Source of the DNA: JAHECQ01 sp963775125
Lineage (GTDB): Bacteria; Actinomycetota; Acidimicrobiia; Acidimicrobiales; SZUA-35
DNA: 64,000 bases
Assembly (NCBI GenBank): GCA_963775125.1
Contig: CAVZHQ010000006.1
Location: 930,001 to 994,000 of the forward strand
Reading direction: 5' to 3'
A program made the position numbers and the translations under genes. Each line of letters begins with the position of its first letter. The stretch's first letter is position 1. Below, piece after piece: positions 44,314 through 52,884 of this stretch. The notes beneath the pieces are model-generated. The model saw only the letters and a list, made by a program, of their open reading frames with translations. It had not been told where the DNA came from and did not search any database.

Positions 44314-47300
44314 TCAGCCCAATCGGCTGACCTCCACCAAGAGGGGCTGCCCGTCGACCAGGTAGGCGCTGGCCGCAGTGACCGACGGATCGGCCACGAC
44401 CTCGATCGCCAGGACTTCTCGGGCCACCCATCCCAGATGGAGCGCTACCCCCGCCGGCAACTCGCCGTGGGCCAGTCGAATGCGGTCGGTGGGGTGGAAG
44501 TCGGCGTCCTTGCGCATCTGTTGGATGGCCCGAACCATGTCACGCGCACGTCCTTCGGCTTCGAGTTCCGGGGTCACCTCGACGTCGAGAACGACGAGCG
44601 CGTCGTTGCCCCGTAGCGCAGCGGCGGCCACGCCTTCGATGGGATCGAGGGCGAGGGTGAACTCGCCAACCTCGAGAACGCGTCCCGCCACCGTGACGGT
44701 GCCGTCGTCGTTCGCCGACCAGTCGCCGGACTTGGCCGCCTTGATGAGGGTCTGGACCTCGGAGCCCAACTTCGGTCCGAGCACCCTGCTGTTGGGTTGG
44801 AGCCGGAACACTCCGTAGTGCTGTACCTGGTCGTCGAACTCGATCGCCTTGACGTTGATCTCGTCGGCGAGCAGGTCCGCGAACGGCGCGATCGCCTCGG
44901 AGCCGGCACCGGCCACGATGGCCTTGGCCAATGGCAGGCGCACTCGGAGGTTGCGGTCCTCCCGAAGCGACAGGGCAGCCGAGGCGGCGTCGCGGAGCCG
45001 GTCCATGGCGATCACGAGCTCGGGGTCGGCAGGAACGGTGTCCGAGGTCGGCCAGTCCTCGAGGTGGACGGAGCCTTCGCCGCCGTTCAGGCCGAGCCAG
45101 ATCTCGTCGGCGATCAACGGCAGGAGCGGGGCCAGGATCTTGGAAAGTGTCCTGAGGACGGTGAACAGTGTGTCGAGCGCATCGACGTCCAATTCGGCAT
45201 CGGGGTCGGTGTTCCAGAAACGCTCGCGTGAGCGTCGGATGTACCAATTGGTGAGGGCATCGAGGTAGGTCTGGACCGACGCGCAGGCGCCGGCCAGGTC
45301 GTAGGCCTCCAGTTGCGCGGTGGTGACGACGATGAGCTCGTTGGTCTTGGCCAGGATGTAGCGGTCGAGCAGATTCTCCGAGTCGGTCCGCTCGGTGGCG
45401 GCGTACCCCTCGGCGTTCGCGTACAGGGTGAAGAACGAGTAGGCGTTCCAGATGGGGTTGAGCGTCTGACGGACGACGTCGCGGATGCCCGAATCATCCT
45501 TCTCGATGCGGGTGTCGAGGCCGCGCAGGATGGGCGAGCTGATGAGGTACCACCGCATGGCGTCGGAGCCGACGCTTTCGAACACGTCGACCGGGTCGGG
45601 ATAGTTGCGCAGCTTCTTGGAGAGCTTCTGACCCTCGTTGTCGAGCAGGACACCGTGACAGATGACGTTCGAGAACGCAGGGCGGTCGAACAACGCCGTG
45701 CTGAGCACGTGCATGGTGTAGAACCAGCCACGCGTCTGGGCGATGTACTCGACGATGAAGTCGGCCGGGTTGTGTTGCTCGAAGTACTCGACGTTCTCGA
45801 ACGGATAATGGTGTTGCGCGTAGGGCATCGACCCCGACTCGAACCAGCAGTCGAGGACCTCGGGGACGCGGCGCATCATCGACGTCCCGGTGGGGTCATC
45901 AGGGTTGGGTCGGACCAGGTCGTCGATGAACGGCCGATGCAGGTCGGTTGGGCGGACACCGAAGTCGGCCTCGAGTTCGTCGAGGCTGCCGTACACGTCG
46001 ATCCGAGGGTACGCCGGGTCGTCGCTTTTCCAGACCGGGATGGGGGCACCCCAGAAGCGGTTGCGACTGATCGACCAATCGCGAGCGCCCTCGAGCCATT
46101 TGCCGAACTGACCGTCGCGGATGTGGCTGGGGATCCAGTTGATCTGCTGGTTCAGTTCGACCATGCGATCACGGAAGGCAGTGACCTCGACGTACCACGA
46201 GCCGATGGCCCGATAGATGATGGGCGTATCGGTGCGCCAACAGTGGGGGTAGTTGTGGTCGTAGGTCTCGTGACGAAGCACGACACCCTGCTCCTTGAGA
46301 TGGGCGATGACCTTCGGGTTGGCGTCGAAGACGTTCTCGCCGACCCAGTCGGTGACCTCGCCGGTGAAACGGCCGCTGTCATCGACGGGAACCACGAGGG
46401 CGATGCCGTTTGCTTCGCCGACGTTCTGGTCCTCCTCACCGAAACCGGGGGCGATGTGCACCACGCCGGTGCCATCGCCCGTTTCGACGTAGGCCGCAGT
46501 GAGCACCCGGAACGCATTGGCGTGGTCGGCGAAGTACGGGAAGAGCGGTTCATAGGTGAGGCCGGCGAGCTCGGACCCCTTCAGCGCGCCGACGACGACT
46601 CCGTCGCCCAGCTCTCGGGCGTAGCGTTCGAGCGCCGCCTCGGCCAGGACGTAGGTGAACGCACCGTGCTCGAGGAGCACGTAGTCGATGTCGGGACCGA
46701 CGGCGAGGGCCAGGTTGGAGGGCAGCGTCCACGGCGTGGTGGTCCACGCCAGCACCCGGGTTTCGGTGCCCGGCCGCAGCGTCTGGTTCAGGGTGAACCC
46801 GACGGTCAAGGCGGGATCCTGGCGGGGTCGGGTGGCGTCGTCGAGGCGGATCTCGAAATTTGCCAACGGGGTCTCGGCCCCCCAGGAATAGGGCATGACC
46901 CGGTCGGCCTCGTAGACCAGCCCCTTGTCGTAGAGCTGCTTGAACGCCCACATCACCGACTCCATGTAGGGCAGGTCCATGGTCTTGTAATCGTTGGAGA
47001 AGTCGACCCAGCGCGCTTGGCGGGTCACGTAGTTCTCCCACTCGGCGGTGTACCGCATGACCGAGGAGCGACACGCCGCGTTGAAGTTCTCGATCCCGAA
47101 GTCGGTGATGGCCTTGCGGCCCGAGACACCCAGTTCCTTCTCGGTTTCCATCTCGGCGGGCAGACCATGGGTGTCCCATCCGAAGCGCCGTTCGACCCGC
47201 TTGCCCCGCATGGTCCAGAACCGAGGAACGACGTCCTTCACATAGCCGGTGAGCAGATGGCCGTAGTGCGGAAGCCCGTTGGCGAACGGCGGACCGTCGT

Positions 47301-47475
47301 TGAAGACGTATTCATCGCCGCCGGCGGCGCGGTCGGGGCGGTTGGCAACGGACTTCTCGAACGTCTGCTGTTCGGCCCAAAAGTCGAGAATCCGCTGTTC
47401 GATCGCGGGATAGTCGGCGCGAGGGGAGACCTCGGGATAGTGGGCAGATCGATCAGTGGGAGACTCGTTGGCCAT
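44314..47475 (-). CDS. ileS: Isoleucyl-tRNA synthetase
   Basis: Class I aminoacyl-tRNA synthetase of about 1053 residues. The HIGH-type signature is HYGH in GLPHYGHLLTGYVKD and the KMSKS-type loop is KLSKKLRNYPDP. Also visible are WDTHGLPAEMETEKELG, the CP1 editing domain with TTTPWTLPSNLA, and a long C-terminal extension. The length and motif variants fit the eukaryote-like branch of bacterial IleRS, which in known cases is little affected by mupirocin; this is an inference. No T-box antiterminator sequence is seen upstream. Confidence 0.93.
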   Translation of the reverse strand: MANESPTDRSAHYPEVSPRADYPAIEQRILDFWAEQQTFEKSVANRPDRAAGGDEYVFNDGPPFANGLPHYGHLLTGYVKDVVPRFWTMRGKRVERRFGWDTHGLPAEMETEKELGVSGRKAITDFGIENFNAACRSSVMRYTAEWENYVTRQARWVDFSNDYKTMDLPYMESVMWAFKQLYDKGLVYEADRVMPYSWGAETPLANFEIRLDDATRPRQDPALTVGFTLNQTLRPGTETRVLAWTTTPWTLPSNLALAVGPDIDYVLLEHGAFTYVLAEAALERYARELGDGVVVGALKGSELAGLTYEPLFPYFADHANAFRVLTAAYVETGDGTGVVHIAPGFGEEDQNVGEANGIALVVPVDDSGRFTGEVTDWVGENVFDANPKVIAHLKEQGVVLRHETYDHNYPHCWRTDTPIIYRAIGSWYVEVTAFRDRMVELNQQINWIPSHIRDGQFGKWLEGARDWSISRNRFWGAPIPVWKSDDPAYPRIDVYGSLDELEADFGVRPTDLHRPFIDDLVRPNPDDPTGTSMMRRVPEVLDCWFESGSMPYAQHHYPFENVEYFEQHNPADFIVEYIAQTRGWFYTMHVLSTALFDRPAFSNVICHGVLLDNEGQKLSKKLRNYPDPVDVFESVGSDAMRWYLISSPILRGLDTRIEKDDSGIRDVVRQTLNPIWNAYSFFTLYANAEGYAATERTDSENLLDRYILAKTNELIVVTTAQLEAYDLAGACASVQTYLDALTNWYIRRSRERFWNTDPDAELDVDALDTLFTVLRTLSKILAPLLPLIADEIWLGLNGGEGSVHLEDWPTSDTVPADPELVIAMDRLRDAASAALSLREDRNLRVRLPLAKAIVAGAGSEAIAPFADLLADEINVKAIEFDDQVQHYGVFRLQPNSRVLGPKLGSEVQTLIKAAKSGDWSANDDGTVTVAGRVLEVGEFTLALDPIEGVAAAALRGNDALVVLDVEVTPELEAEGRARDMVRAIQQMRKDADFHPTDRIRLAHGELPAGVALHLGWVAREVLAIEVVADPSVTAASAYLVDGQPLLVEVSRLG

Positions 47476-47523
47476 GATCGCCAAGGCTACCGGTGTGGTC
47501 GGCGACCGACTTCGGGGCCCGGG

Positions 47524-47552
47524 TTGGTCGATCGGTGAATCAGGTCTACAAT
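47524..47552 (+). promoter_or_regulatory. Candidate promoter of the dksA-like/lspA/rluD unit
   Basis: TTGGTC (47524-47529) and TACAAT (47547-47552) are separated by 17 bp, a good housekeeping-type promoter that would start transcription about 53 bp before the GTG at 47612. It lies in the 136-bp gap divergent to ileS. Confidence 0.55.
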
Positions 47553-47611
47553 GCGCCGACCTTGCGCCCGACCTGCAGCAACGCGTTCATACGAAAGCCG
47601 GTCCACGAATC

Positions 47612-48526
47612 GTGAAACCAGCAGCCAAGCCATCCGATCACCCCAAGCCATCCACCACGGCAGCGAAGAAATCGTCGGCCGGCGCGACCAAGTCCGCCGC
47701 GCCCGCCAAGTCCGCGGCAGCCACCAAGAAAGCCCCGGGGAAGCGTCAGGCGACCGGTGTCGAGGCGCCGGTGGCGAAGAAGGCGGCGGCGAGCCGCAAG
47801 TCTCAGACGGCCGAAGCGCCTCAGGCGTCCGAAGCCGCTAAGGTGTCCGCTTCGACCAAGGCTACGTCGTCCTCGACCAAGGCTGCTTCCCCGACCAAGG
47901 CAGCGTCGCCGGTCAAGGCCGCGTCGCCGGCCAAGAAGGCGGCCGCTGCGACCAAATCGGTTGCTCCGGTGACGGCCAAGAAATCCGGTAAGCCTGCGGT
48001 CGCTCCCGCCCCCGATACGAAAGCCTCCCCCGAGACCACTTTGGCGAAATCGTCCACTTCCGATCCCCTTCCCGCGCCGACCCCGGCGCGCACCACCAAG
48101 CGTTGGTTCAGCCCCTCGTCCGGTCAGGCCAAGGCGGCCGACACCAAGCCGCCCAAGTATCTGACCGACAAGAAATGGCTCGAGGCGCAGCGCAAGCTGT
48201 TGTACGAAGAACGAGCCAAGTACACCCACAACGCCGAGCATCTCGCCGCCGAAGCGATTGCGCTGATGGCCGATCGTGAGCCCGGCGACGTGCAGTTCGA
48301 CGAGGAGTCCGGCGAAGGCGACACCCTGGCCGTCGAACGAGACCGAGATCTCGCCCTCTCCGCTCAGGCCCGTGAGAACGTCGACGAGATCGACGCCGCG
48401 TTGGCCCGACTCGACAACGGCTCCTACGGCATCTGCGTAGCGAGCGGCGAGTACATCCCCCAGGAGCGGCTCGAAGCGCTGCCCCAGGCCGACAAGACGG
48501 TCGCGGCCAAAACCTCGATCTTCTGA
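47612..48526 (+). CDS. DksA/TraR-like protein with basic tail and degenerate zinc finger
   Basis: A 304-residue protein in two parts. Residues 1-165 are almost only Ala, Lys, Ser, Pro and Thr, with KAASPTKAASPVKAASPAKK-type repeats like the DNA-binding tails of actinobacterial HU or eukaryotic H1. Residues about 190-304 form a DksA/TraR-like coiled coil and C-terminus (DNGSYGICVASGEYIPQERLEALP). The four zinc cysteines of DksA are reduced to one (CVAS instead of CxxC, and DKTV in place of the second pair). A role at RNA polymerase or the nucleoid is inferred. GTG start chosen downstream of a good promoter. Confidence 0.75.
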   Translation: MKPAAKPSDHPKPSTTAAKKSSAGATKSAAPAKSAAATKKAPGKRQATGVEAPVAKKAAASRKSQTAEAPQASEAAKVSASTKATSSSTKAASPTKAASPVKAASPAKKAAAATKSVAPVTAKKSGKPAVAPAPDTKASPETTLAKSSTSDPLPAPTPARTTKRWFSPSSGQAKAADTKPPKYLTDKKWLEAQRKLLYEERAKYTHNAEHLAAEAIALMADREPGDVQFDEESGEGDTLAVERDRDLALSAQARENVDEIDAALARLDNGSYGICVASGEYIPQERLEALPQADKTVAAKTSIF

Positions 48527-48552
48527 GTCTGACTGTTTGGTCTGACTGTTTG
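48527..48552. repeat. 13-bp tandem duplication at the lspA start
   Basis: GTCTGACTGTTTG occurs twice head to tail with no gap. The second copy ends with the TTG used as the lspA start codon; the first copy offers a TTG 13 bp upstream that is out of frame. It looks like a recent duplication or a slippage event. Confidence 0.85.
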
Positions 48553-49062
48553 CATCGATCACCACGTCTCCGTCTGGCCGTGGCCCTGGCGATGGCCGCG
48601 GTTGTGGTCGCGTTGGATCAGGTCACCAAGCAATGGGCGGTGTCGCGCCTGACGGCCGGCCCGTGCACGCCAGAGTCCTGCATCGAGGTGCTGTGGACCC
48701 TTCGGTTCCACCTGCACTTCAACCGCGGTGCCTCGTTCAGTACCGGTCAGGGTCTCGGTCCGTGGTTCGGCGTGCTTGCGCTGGCCATGTCGGTGTACCT
48801 GATCCGCCAGGCCGTCAAGGATCCGTCGCCCCGCATCACGTTGCTCTTCGGTGGCTTGGCCGGGGGAGCGGTGGGGAACCTTGCCGATCGCCTGTTCCGT
48901 GCCGAGGACGGGTTCCTCTCCGGAGCGGTCATCGATTTCATCGACTTCCAGTGGTGGCCCATCTTCAACATCGCCGACATGGCCATCGTGGGAGGCGTCC
49001 TGTCGCTCATCGCGTTGAGCGTGTTCCGCCCCCAACAACCTGAACAGGAACCCGCATCATGA
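48550..49062 (+). CDS. lspA: Lipoprotein signal peptidase LspA
   Basis: Aspartic membrane peptidase of 170 residues that cleaves prolipoprotein signal peptides. Four helices; family motifs ALDQVTKQWAV, FNRGASFS, the first catalytic aspartate in GGAVGNLADRLF and the second in FNIADMAIVGGVL. TTG start inside a 13-bp duplication, without a clear Shine-Dalgarno sequence. Overlaps rluD by ATGA, the usual gene pair. Confidence 0.92.
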   Translation: MHRSPRLRLAVALAMAAVVVALDQVTKQWAVSRLTAGPCTPESCIEVLWTLRFHLHFNRGASFSTGQGLGPWFGVLALAMSVYLIRQAVKDPSPRITLLFGGLAGGAVGNLADRLFRAEDGFLSGAVIDFIDFQWWPIFNIADMAIVGGVLSLIALSVFRPQQPEQEPAS

Positions 49063-50003
49063 CCACCGAAGCTCGGCGCTATGACGAAGTCGTGCCGGCC
49101 ACCCTGGCCGGCGAGCGCGTCGATCGGGCGGTCTCGATGATCGCCGACATCAGCCGCAGCGAAGCGGTCACGCTCATCGGAAACGGGGGAGTCCTGATCG
49201 ACGGCCGATCGCCGGCAAAACCGTCCGAGCGCCTCGTCGAGTCCTCGTCGATCACGATCGTCGTGCCCGAACGCGACGATGCGGTCGAACCCGACGCCAC
49301 CGTCCAGGTTCCCCTTGTCCATGTCGACGATGCGGTCATCGTGGTCGACAAACCAGCGGGCATGGTCGTGCACCCTGGCGCCGGCAGCTACAGCCACACC
49401 ATGGTGCAGGGGCTGCTTCATCAATTCCCCGACCTCGCCGGGGTTGGCGGCGATCCGATCAGGCCGGGCATCGTGCATCGACTCGACAAGGGCACCAGCG
49501 GTCTGCTGCTCGTCGCCCGCACCGAGGAGGCGCATGCGCATCTGGCCGGACAACTCCGGGATCGTTCGGTTCTGCGCCGGTACCTGACGGTCGCCTGGGG
49601 GGTGTTCACGTCAGCCGAGGGTGTGATCGACGCCCCGATCGGGCGCTCGCTGCGGGATCCGACGCGTCGCGCCGTGATCGCCGGTGGTCGCGTGGCTCGG
49701 ACCCACTACCGGGTGTTGGACACCTTCCCGGATCCCGGATTGACCCAACTCGAGTGCCGACTCGAAACGGGCAGAACGCATCAGATTCGGGTGCACCTCG
49801 AGAGCATCGGTCACCCGGTCCTTGGTGACCGGCAATACGGCAAAGGTCGCCAAGGCCTCGGGCTTGCCCGTCCGTTCCTTCACGCGGCAGCCTTGGGGTT
49901 CGAGCACCCGACCACCGGCGAGTTCCTCGAGTTCGAATCGCCGTTGCCGGCCGACCTCACCGACTTTCTGGCGGCGCTGCGTTCCACGAACCTCGATGGA
50001 TGA
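49059..50003 (+). CDS. rluD: RluD-family 23S rRNA pseudouridine synthase
   Basis: Pseudouridine synthase of 314 residues. An N-terminal S4 RNA-binding domain (ERVDRAVSMIADISRSEAV through VLIDGR) is followed by the catalytic domain with VVDKPAGMVVHPG, the catalytic aspartate in IVHRLDKGTSGLLLVA, and RTHQIRVHLESIGHPVLGD. Target uridines in helix 69 of 23S rRNA are assumed from the family. The last 47 bp overlap the convergent nitroreductase gene. Confidence 0.9.
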   Translation: MTTEARRYDEVVPATLAGERVDRAVSMIADISRSEAVTLIGNGGVLIDGRSPAKPSERLVESSSITIVVPERDDAVEPDATVQVPLVHVDDAVIVVDKPAGMVVHPGAGSYSHTMVQGLLHQFPDLAGVGGDPIRPGIVHRLDKGTSGLLLVARTEEAHAHLAGQLRDRSVLRRYLTVAWGVFTSAEGVIDAPIGRSLRDPTRRAVIAGGRVARTHYRVLDTFPDPGLTQLECRLETGRTHQIRVHLESIGHPVLGDRQYGKGRQGLGLARPFLHAAALGFEHPTTGEFLEFESPLPADLTDFLAALRSTNLDG

Positions 50004-50568
50004 TCTGTTCGAGGGGAGGGCGGCCCCGCGCGGCTGATCGTCCCGGCTGGTCGGGCAGCGGGCGGCCGATGGCGATGGTGGCGACCAATCGTTGGCCGTC
50101 CGGAACGCCGAAACGGTCCCGCACTGCTGCTTCGTGGTCGAAGAGCCCGAACAGGCAGGCACCCAGGCCGGCATCGACGCAGAGCAGCAGAAGGTTCTGT
50201 GCGACGGCGCCGGCGTCCACCCACCAGTACGGAACCGGCCAGTCGGCCGAGCCGAGCCCGGTTCGGGACTTGTCGGGTTCTCGGTAGCGCTCGGCGTAGG
50301 CGTCGGGGCGGGTGCACACGACGACCAGCGCTGGTGCATCGAGGAGCTGTTGCCATCGAAAGGTGTCCGGCGACGCCAGCGTCGTCGTCCAGTAGGCGGC
50401 GACCGATTCGGGGGTATCGAGCACGAGGAAGCTGACCGCCGCAGTGTTGCCGGCTGCCGGTGCCCGGCGGGCCAGATCGAGGAGGACATCGAGCACCCCG
50501 GCGCCGAGGGGCTCGGGGGACAGCGCTCGAACCATTCGTCTGGCCGCGATGGCCTGCTTCAGTTCCAT
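49957..50568 (-). CDS. Nitroreductase-family oxidoreductase
   Basis: FMN-dependent nitroreductase-like protein of 203 residues. The N-terminus RRMVRALSPEPLGAGVLDV with the conserved Arg pair, LDLARRAPAAGNTAAVSFLV, and a middle helix GAVAQNLLLLCVDAGLGACLF are typical. The C-terminus IAIGRPLPDQPGR is family-like. Substrate unknown. It begins 22 bp after the Rrf2 regulator gene on the same strand, so it is a likely target of that regulator. Confidence 0.82.
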   Translation of the reverse strand: MELKQAIAARRMVRALSPEPLGAGVLDVLLDLARRAPAAGNTAAVSFLVLDTPESVAAYWTTTLASPDTFRWQQLLDAPALVVVCTRPDAYAERYREPDKSRTGLGSADWPVPYWWVDAGAVAQNLLLLCVDAGLGACLFGLFDHEAAVRDRFGVPDGQRLVATIAIGRPLPDQPGRSAARGRPPLEQIIHRGSWNAAPPESR

Positions 50569-50590
50569 GGTGGCAGCCTGGCGTTGTCGG

Positions 50591-51028
50591 CTACCCAGGC
50601 CACGCTTGGTCGCCGCGGGACATGCCGGCGATGTCGGCCAAGGTGTACCGCTCGAGCAGTTGACGCATCTCGCCGCCGACGTCGGCCCAAATGGACAGCA
50701 GCACGCATTGGCCCTCGTGGTCGCACGCACCATCGGTGTGGGGCTCGCCGAAATCGCCGACGGTGATGGGGCCGTCGACCGCCCGGATGATCGACGCCAA
50801 CGTGATCTCGCTGGGATCTCGGGCCAGTACATACCCTCCGCCGACTCCGCGTTTGGACCGGACGAGCCCGGCGCCTTTGAGGGCCAGAAGAATTTGCTCG
50901 AGGTAAGGCTGCGGCAGTCCGGTGCGCTCGGCGATGTCGCGCACCGTCGTCGGACCGGCGTCCGGCACATGGAGGGCCAAGGACAGCAGCGCCCGGCTGG
51001 CATAGTCACCGCGAGTTGAAACCTTCAC
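50591..51028 (-). CDS. Rrf2-family transcriptional regulator
   Basis: Winged-helix regulator of 145 residues. VSTRGDYASRALLSLALH opens the DNA-binding domain, followed by TVRDIAERTGLPQPYLEQIL and KRGVGGGYVLARDPSEITLASII. Two cysteines are spaced CDHEGQC, followed by SIWADVGGEMRQLL. IscR and RsrR-type members bind an Fe-S cluster with three such residues; only two cysteines are visible here, so cluster binding is uncertain. GTG start; paired 15-bp repeats lie directly upstream. Confidence 0.88.
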   Translation of the reverse strand: MKVSTRGDYASRALLSLALHVPDAGPTTVRDIAERTGLPQPYLEQILLALKGAGLVRSKRGVGGGYVLARDPSEITLASIIRAVDGPITVGDFGEPHTDGACDHEGQCVLLSIWADVGGEMRQLLERYTLADIAGMSRGDQAWPG

Positions 51029-51031
51029 TGG

Positions 51032-51064
51032 GTGCAACCCTAGTGCCCTGTGCAACCCTAGTGC
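51032..51064. promoter_or_regulatory. Paired 15-bp direct repeats, putative Rrf2 operator
   Basis: GTGCAACCCTAGTGC occurs identically at 51032-51046 and 51050-51064, an 18-bp period, in the 58-bp gap between the divergent rrf2 and phosphodiesterase starts. Placement directly against the regulator start suggests an autoregulatory operator acting on both genes. Confidence 0.55.
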
Positions 51065-51086
51065 GCTTCTGGCCTATCATCGCTCC

Positions 51087-52160
51087 GTGCCCTTACCTTC
51101 GGCTCTGCCGATCGTCCCCCGTTACTCCGAAGATGCGTTGAACCGGGTCATTCCCGAGATCCTCAACAGCACCCAGCGATCGTCGGTGCTCATCGTGCTC
51201 GACGGCCTTGGTTGGGAGCAGCTCACCGCCCGTTGGCATCTCACACCGAACCTGCAGGCCATGACCGGCGGGCCCATCACCACCGTTGCCCCGTCCACCA
51301 CCGCCACGGCCCTGACGTCGCTCACCACCGGACTCGAACCGGCCGAACACGGCGTCGTCGGCTACCGGATGGTGGTCGACGGTGAGGTGTTGAACACCCT
51401 GCGCTGGGGCACCAAGGACATTCCCGACGCCCGACGGGTCATGCCGCCGGAAGTGGTGCAGCCGTATGCCCCGTTCCTCGGCCAGTCCATCGGCATGGTG
51501 AACAAGGCCGAGTTCAGAACATCGGGCTTCAGCCGGGCGCACCTCCGGGGCACCGAGCTCACGGGGTACCGCACGCTCGGCACCCTCATCGAGGAAGTCG
51601 TCCGGTTGGTGAGCGAAGGCAAGCGCTTCGTCTACACCTACTACGACGGCATCGACAAGGTCTCCCACGAGTACGGGCTCGCGGCCGAGTACGACTCGGA
51701 GCTGGTGCTCTGCGACTGGCTGGTGGGCCAGCTCCTGCACCGCCTACCGTCAGGCACGCAGGTGCAGGTCACGGCCGACCACGGACAGGTCGACTGCCGC
51801 AACGGTGAACTGCCCATCGATGCTGACGTGCTGTCGCTGGTCACGGGCCTGTCGGGGGAGGGACGGTTCCGCTGGCTGCACGCCGGGGCTGCCGGAGCCG
51901 ACGAATTGTTGGCCGCGGCGACCGAACGGCACGCCCATCACGCGTGGGTCCGTTCGATCGACCAGATCGCCGACGAAGGCTGGTTCGGGCGGTCCATGTC
52001 GGCCGGCGTTCGCCGACGGCTCGGCGACGTGGCCCTGGTGCCCTTCGAGCCCATTTCCTTCATCGACCCCGACGACAGCGGTCCCTACGTCTTGGTTGGC
52101 CGGCACGGCTCACTGACCTCGGCCGAGATGTACGTGCCCCGGTTGACGGCCACCGTCTGA
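51087..52160 (+). CDS. Type I phosphodiesterase / alkaline phosphatase superfamily protein
   Basis: A 357-residue member of the nucleotide pyrophosphatase/phosphodiesterase branch of the alkaline phosphatase superfamily. VLIVLDGLGWEQL supplies metal-binding Asp; the nucleophile Thr/Ser is in VAPSTTATALTSLTTGLEP; GIDKVSHEYG and VTADHGQVDC supply further metal ligands. No signal peptide is seen, so it is probably cytoplasmic. Substrate unknown. GTG start, divergent from the Rrf2 gene. Confidence 0.85.
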   Translation: MPLPSALPIVPRYSEDALNRVIPEILNSTQRSSVLIVLDGLGWEQLTARWHLTPNLQAMTGGPITTVAPSTTATALTSLTTGLEPAEHGVVGYRMVVDGEVLNTLRWGTKDIPDARRVMPPEVVQPYAPFLGQSIGMVNKAEFRTSGFSRAHLRGTELTGYRTLGTLIEEVVRLVSEGKRFVYTYYDGIDKVSHEYGLAAEYDSELVLCDWLVGQLLHRLPSGTQVQVTADHGQVDCRNGELPIDADVLSLVTGLSGEGRFRWLHAGAAGADELLAAATERHAHHAWVRSIDQIADEGWFGRSMSAGVRRRLGDVALVPFEPISFIDPDDSGPYVLVGRHGSLTSAEMYVPRLTATV

Positions 52161-52220
52161 CCGCTTGACGGTTGACCATCTGACATTCGAAGATCTAGCC
52201 CGATCAGCACAGGAGCCGAT

Positions 52221-52748
52221 GTGAACAGTCTGAACAGCGAGAACGAATCGTTCTCGGGTGATCACCCAGAACCCGCCGGTGGCGAAGTGATCAACCCGGA
52301 GATTCTCGACGATCGGCGCACCGTCCATGGCGGCCCCTCGGACGAGGAAATGCCGCCGGGTTCGATTTCTCAGCCGGCCAAGGTCATGCGCATCGGGTCG
52401 ATGATTCGTCAGTTGCTCGAGGAGGTGCGCACCACCAGTCTCGACGAGAAGGGTCGCCATCGGCTTCGCGAGATCTACGACACGTCGGTGGCCGAGCTCG
52501 GCGAGGCGTTGTCGCCCGATCTCCGTGACGAGCTCACTGCGCTCGCCATGCCCTTCGACGAGGGTGAGGTGCCGTCGGAGTCCGAGCTGCGAATTGCACA
52601 GGCCCAGCTGGTCGGTTGGCTCGAAGGTCTCTTCCACGGCATCCAGGCCACGCTGTTCGCCCAGCAGGTCGCGGCAAAGCAGCAGTTGGAGCAGATGAAG
52701 TCACAAGCGCTGCCGCCCGGTGGCGGCCCGAGCGGCGTGTATCTCTGA
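52221..52748 (+). CDS. bpa: Bacterial proteasome activator Bpa
   Basis: A 175-residue Bpa/PafE protein (DUF2587). The disordered acidic N-terminus leads to the helical core KVMRIGSMIRQLLEEVRTTS, DEKGRHRLREIYDTSVAELG and SELRIAQAQLVGWLEGLFHG. The protein ends PSGVYL, a Hb-Y-X tail that in known homologues docks into the 20S core and opens the gate without ATP. This implies that the organism has a 20S proteasome; none of its genes are in this window. GTG start with AGGAG six bases upstream. Confidence 0.92.
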   Translation: MNSLNSENESFSGDHPEPAGGEVINPEILDDRRTVHGGPSDEEMPPGSISQPAKVMRIGSMIRQLLEEVRTTSLDEKGRHRLREIYDTSVAELGEALSPDLRDELTALAMPFDEGEVPSESELRIAQAQLVGWLEGLFHGIQATLFAQQVAAKQQLEQMKSQALPPGGGPSGVYL

Positions 52749-52884
52749 TCCTGGCCTTCGGTTTGACGGCCGAGGGGTCTGGAGTGAAAACTGTCACCGG
52801 CCGTCGAGCCGGATACGGGCTGCTCAGGTGCCCCGCCCATCAGGTTCGAGGTCGTTCGAATTCCGGGACGTAGGGGGCCAAATC

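Noticed and set aside
45313..47538. 741-codon antisense frame opposite ileS
   Set aside because: A shadow of ileS without recognisable domains.
47476..47611. T-box riboswitch upstream of ileS
   Set aside because: Actinobacterial ileS genes often have one, but no TGGNACCGCG-type sequence or specifier hairpin is present on the minus strand here.
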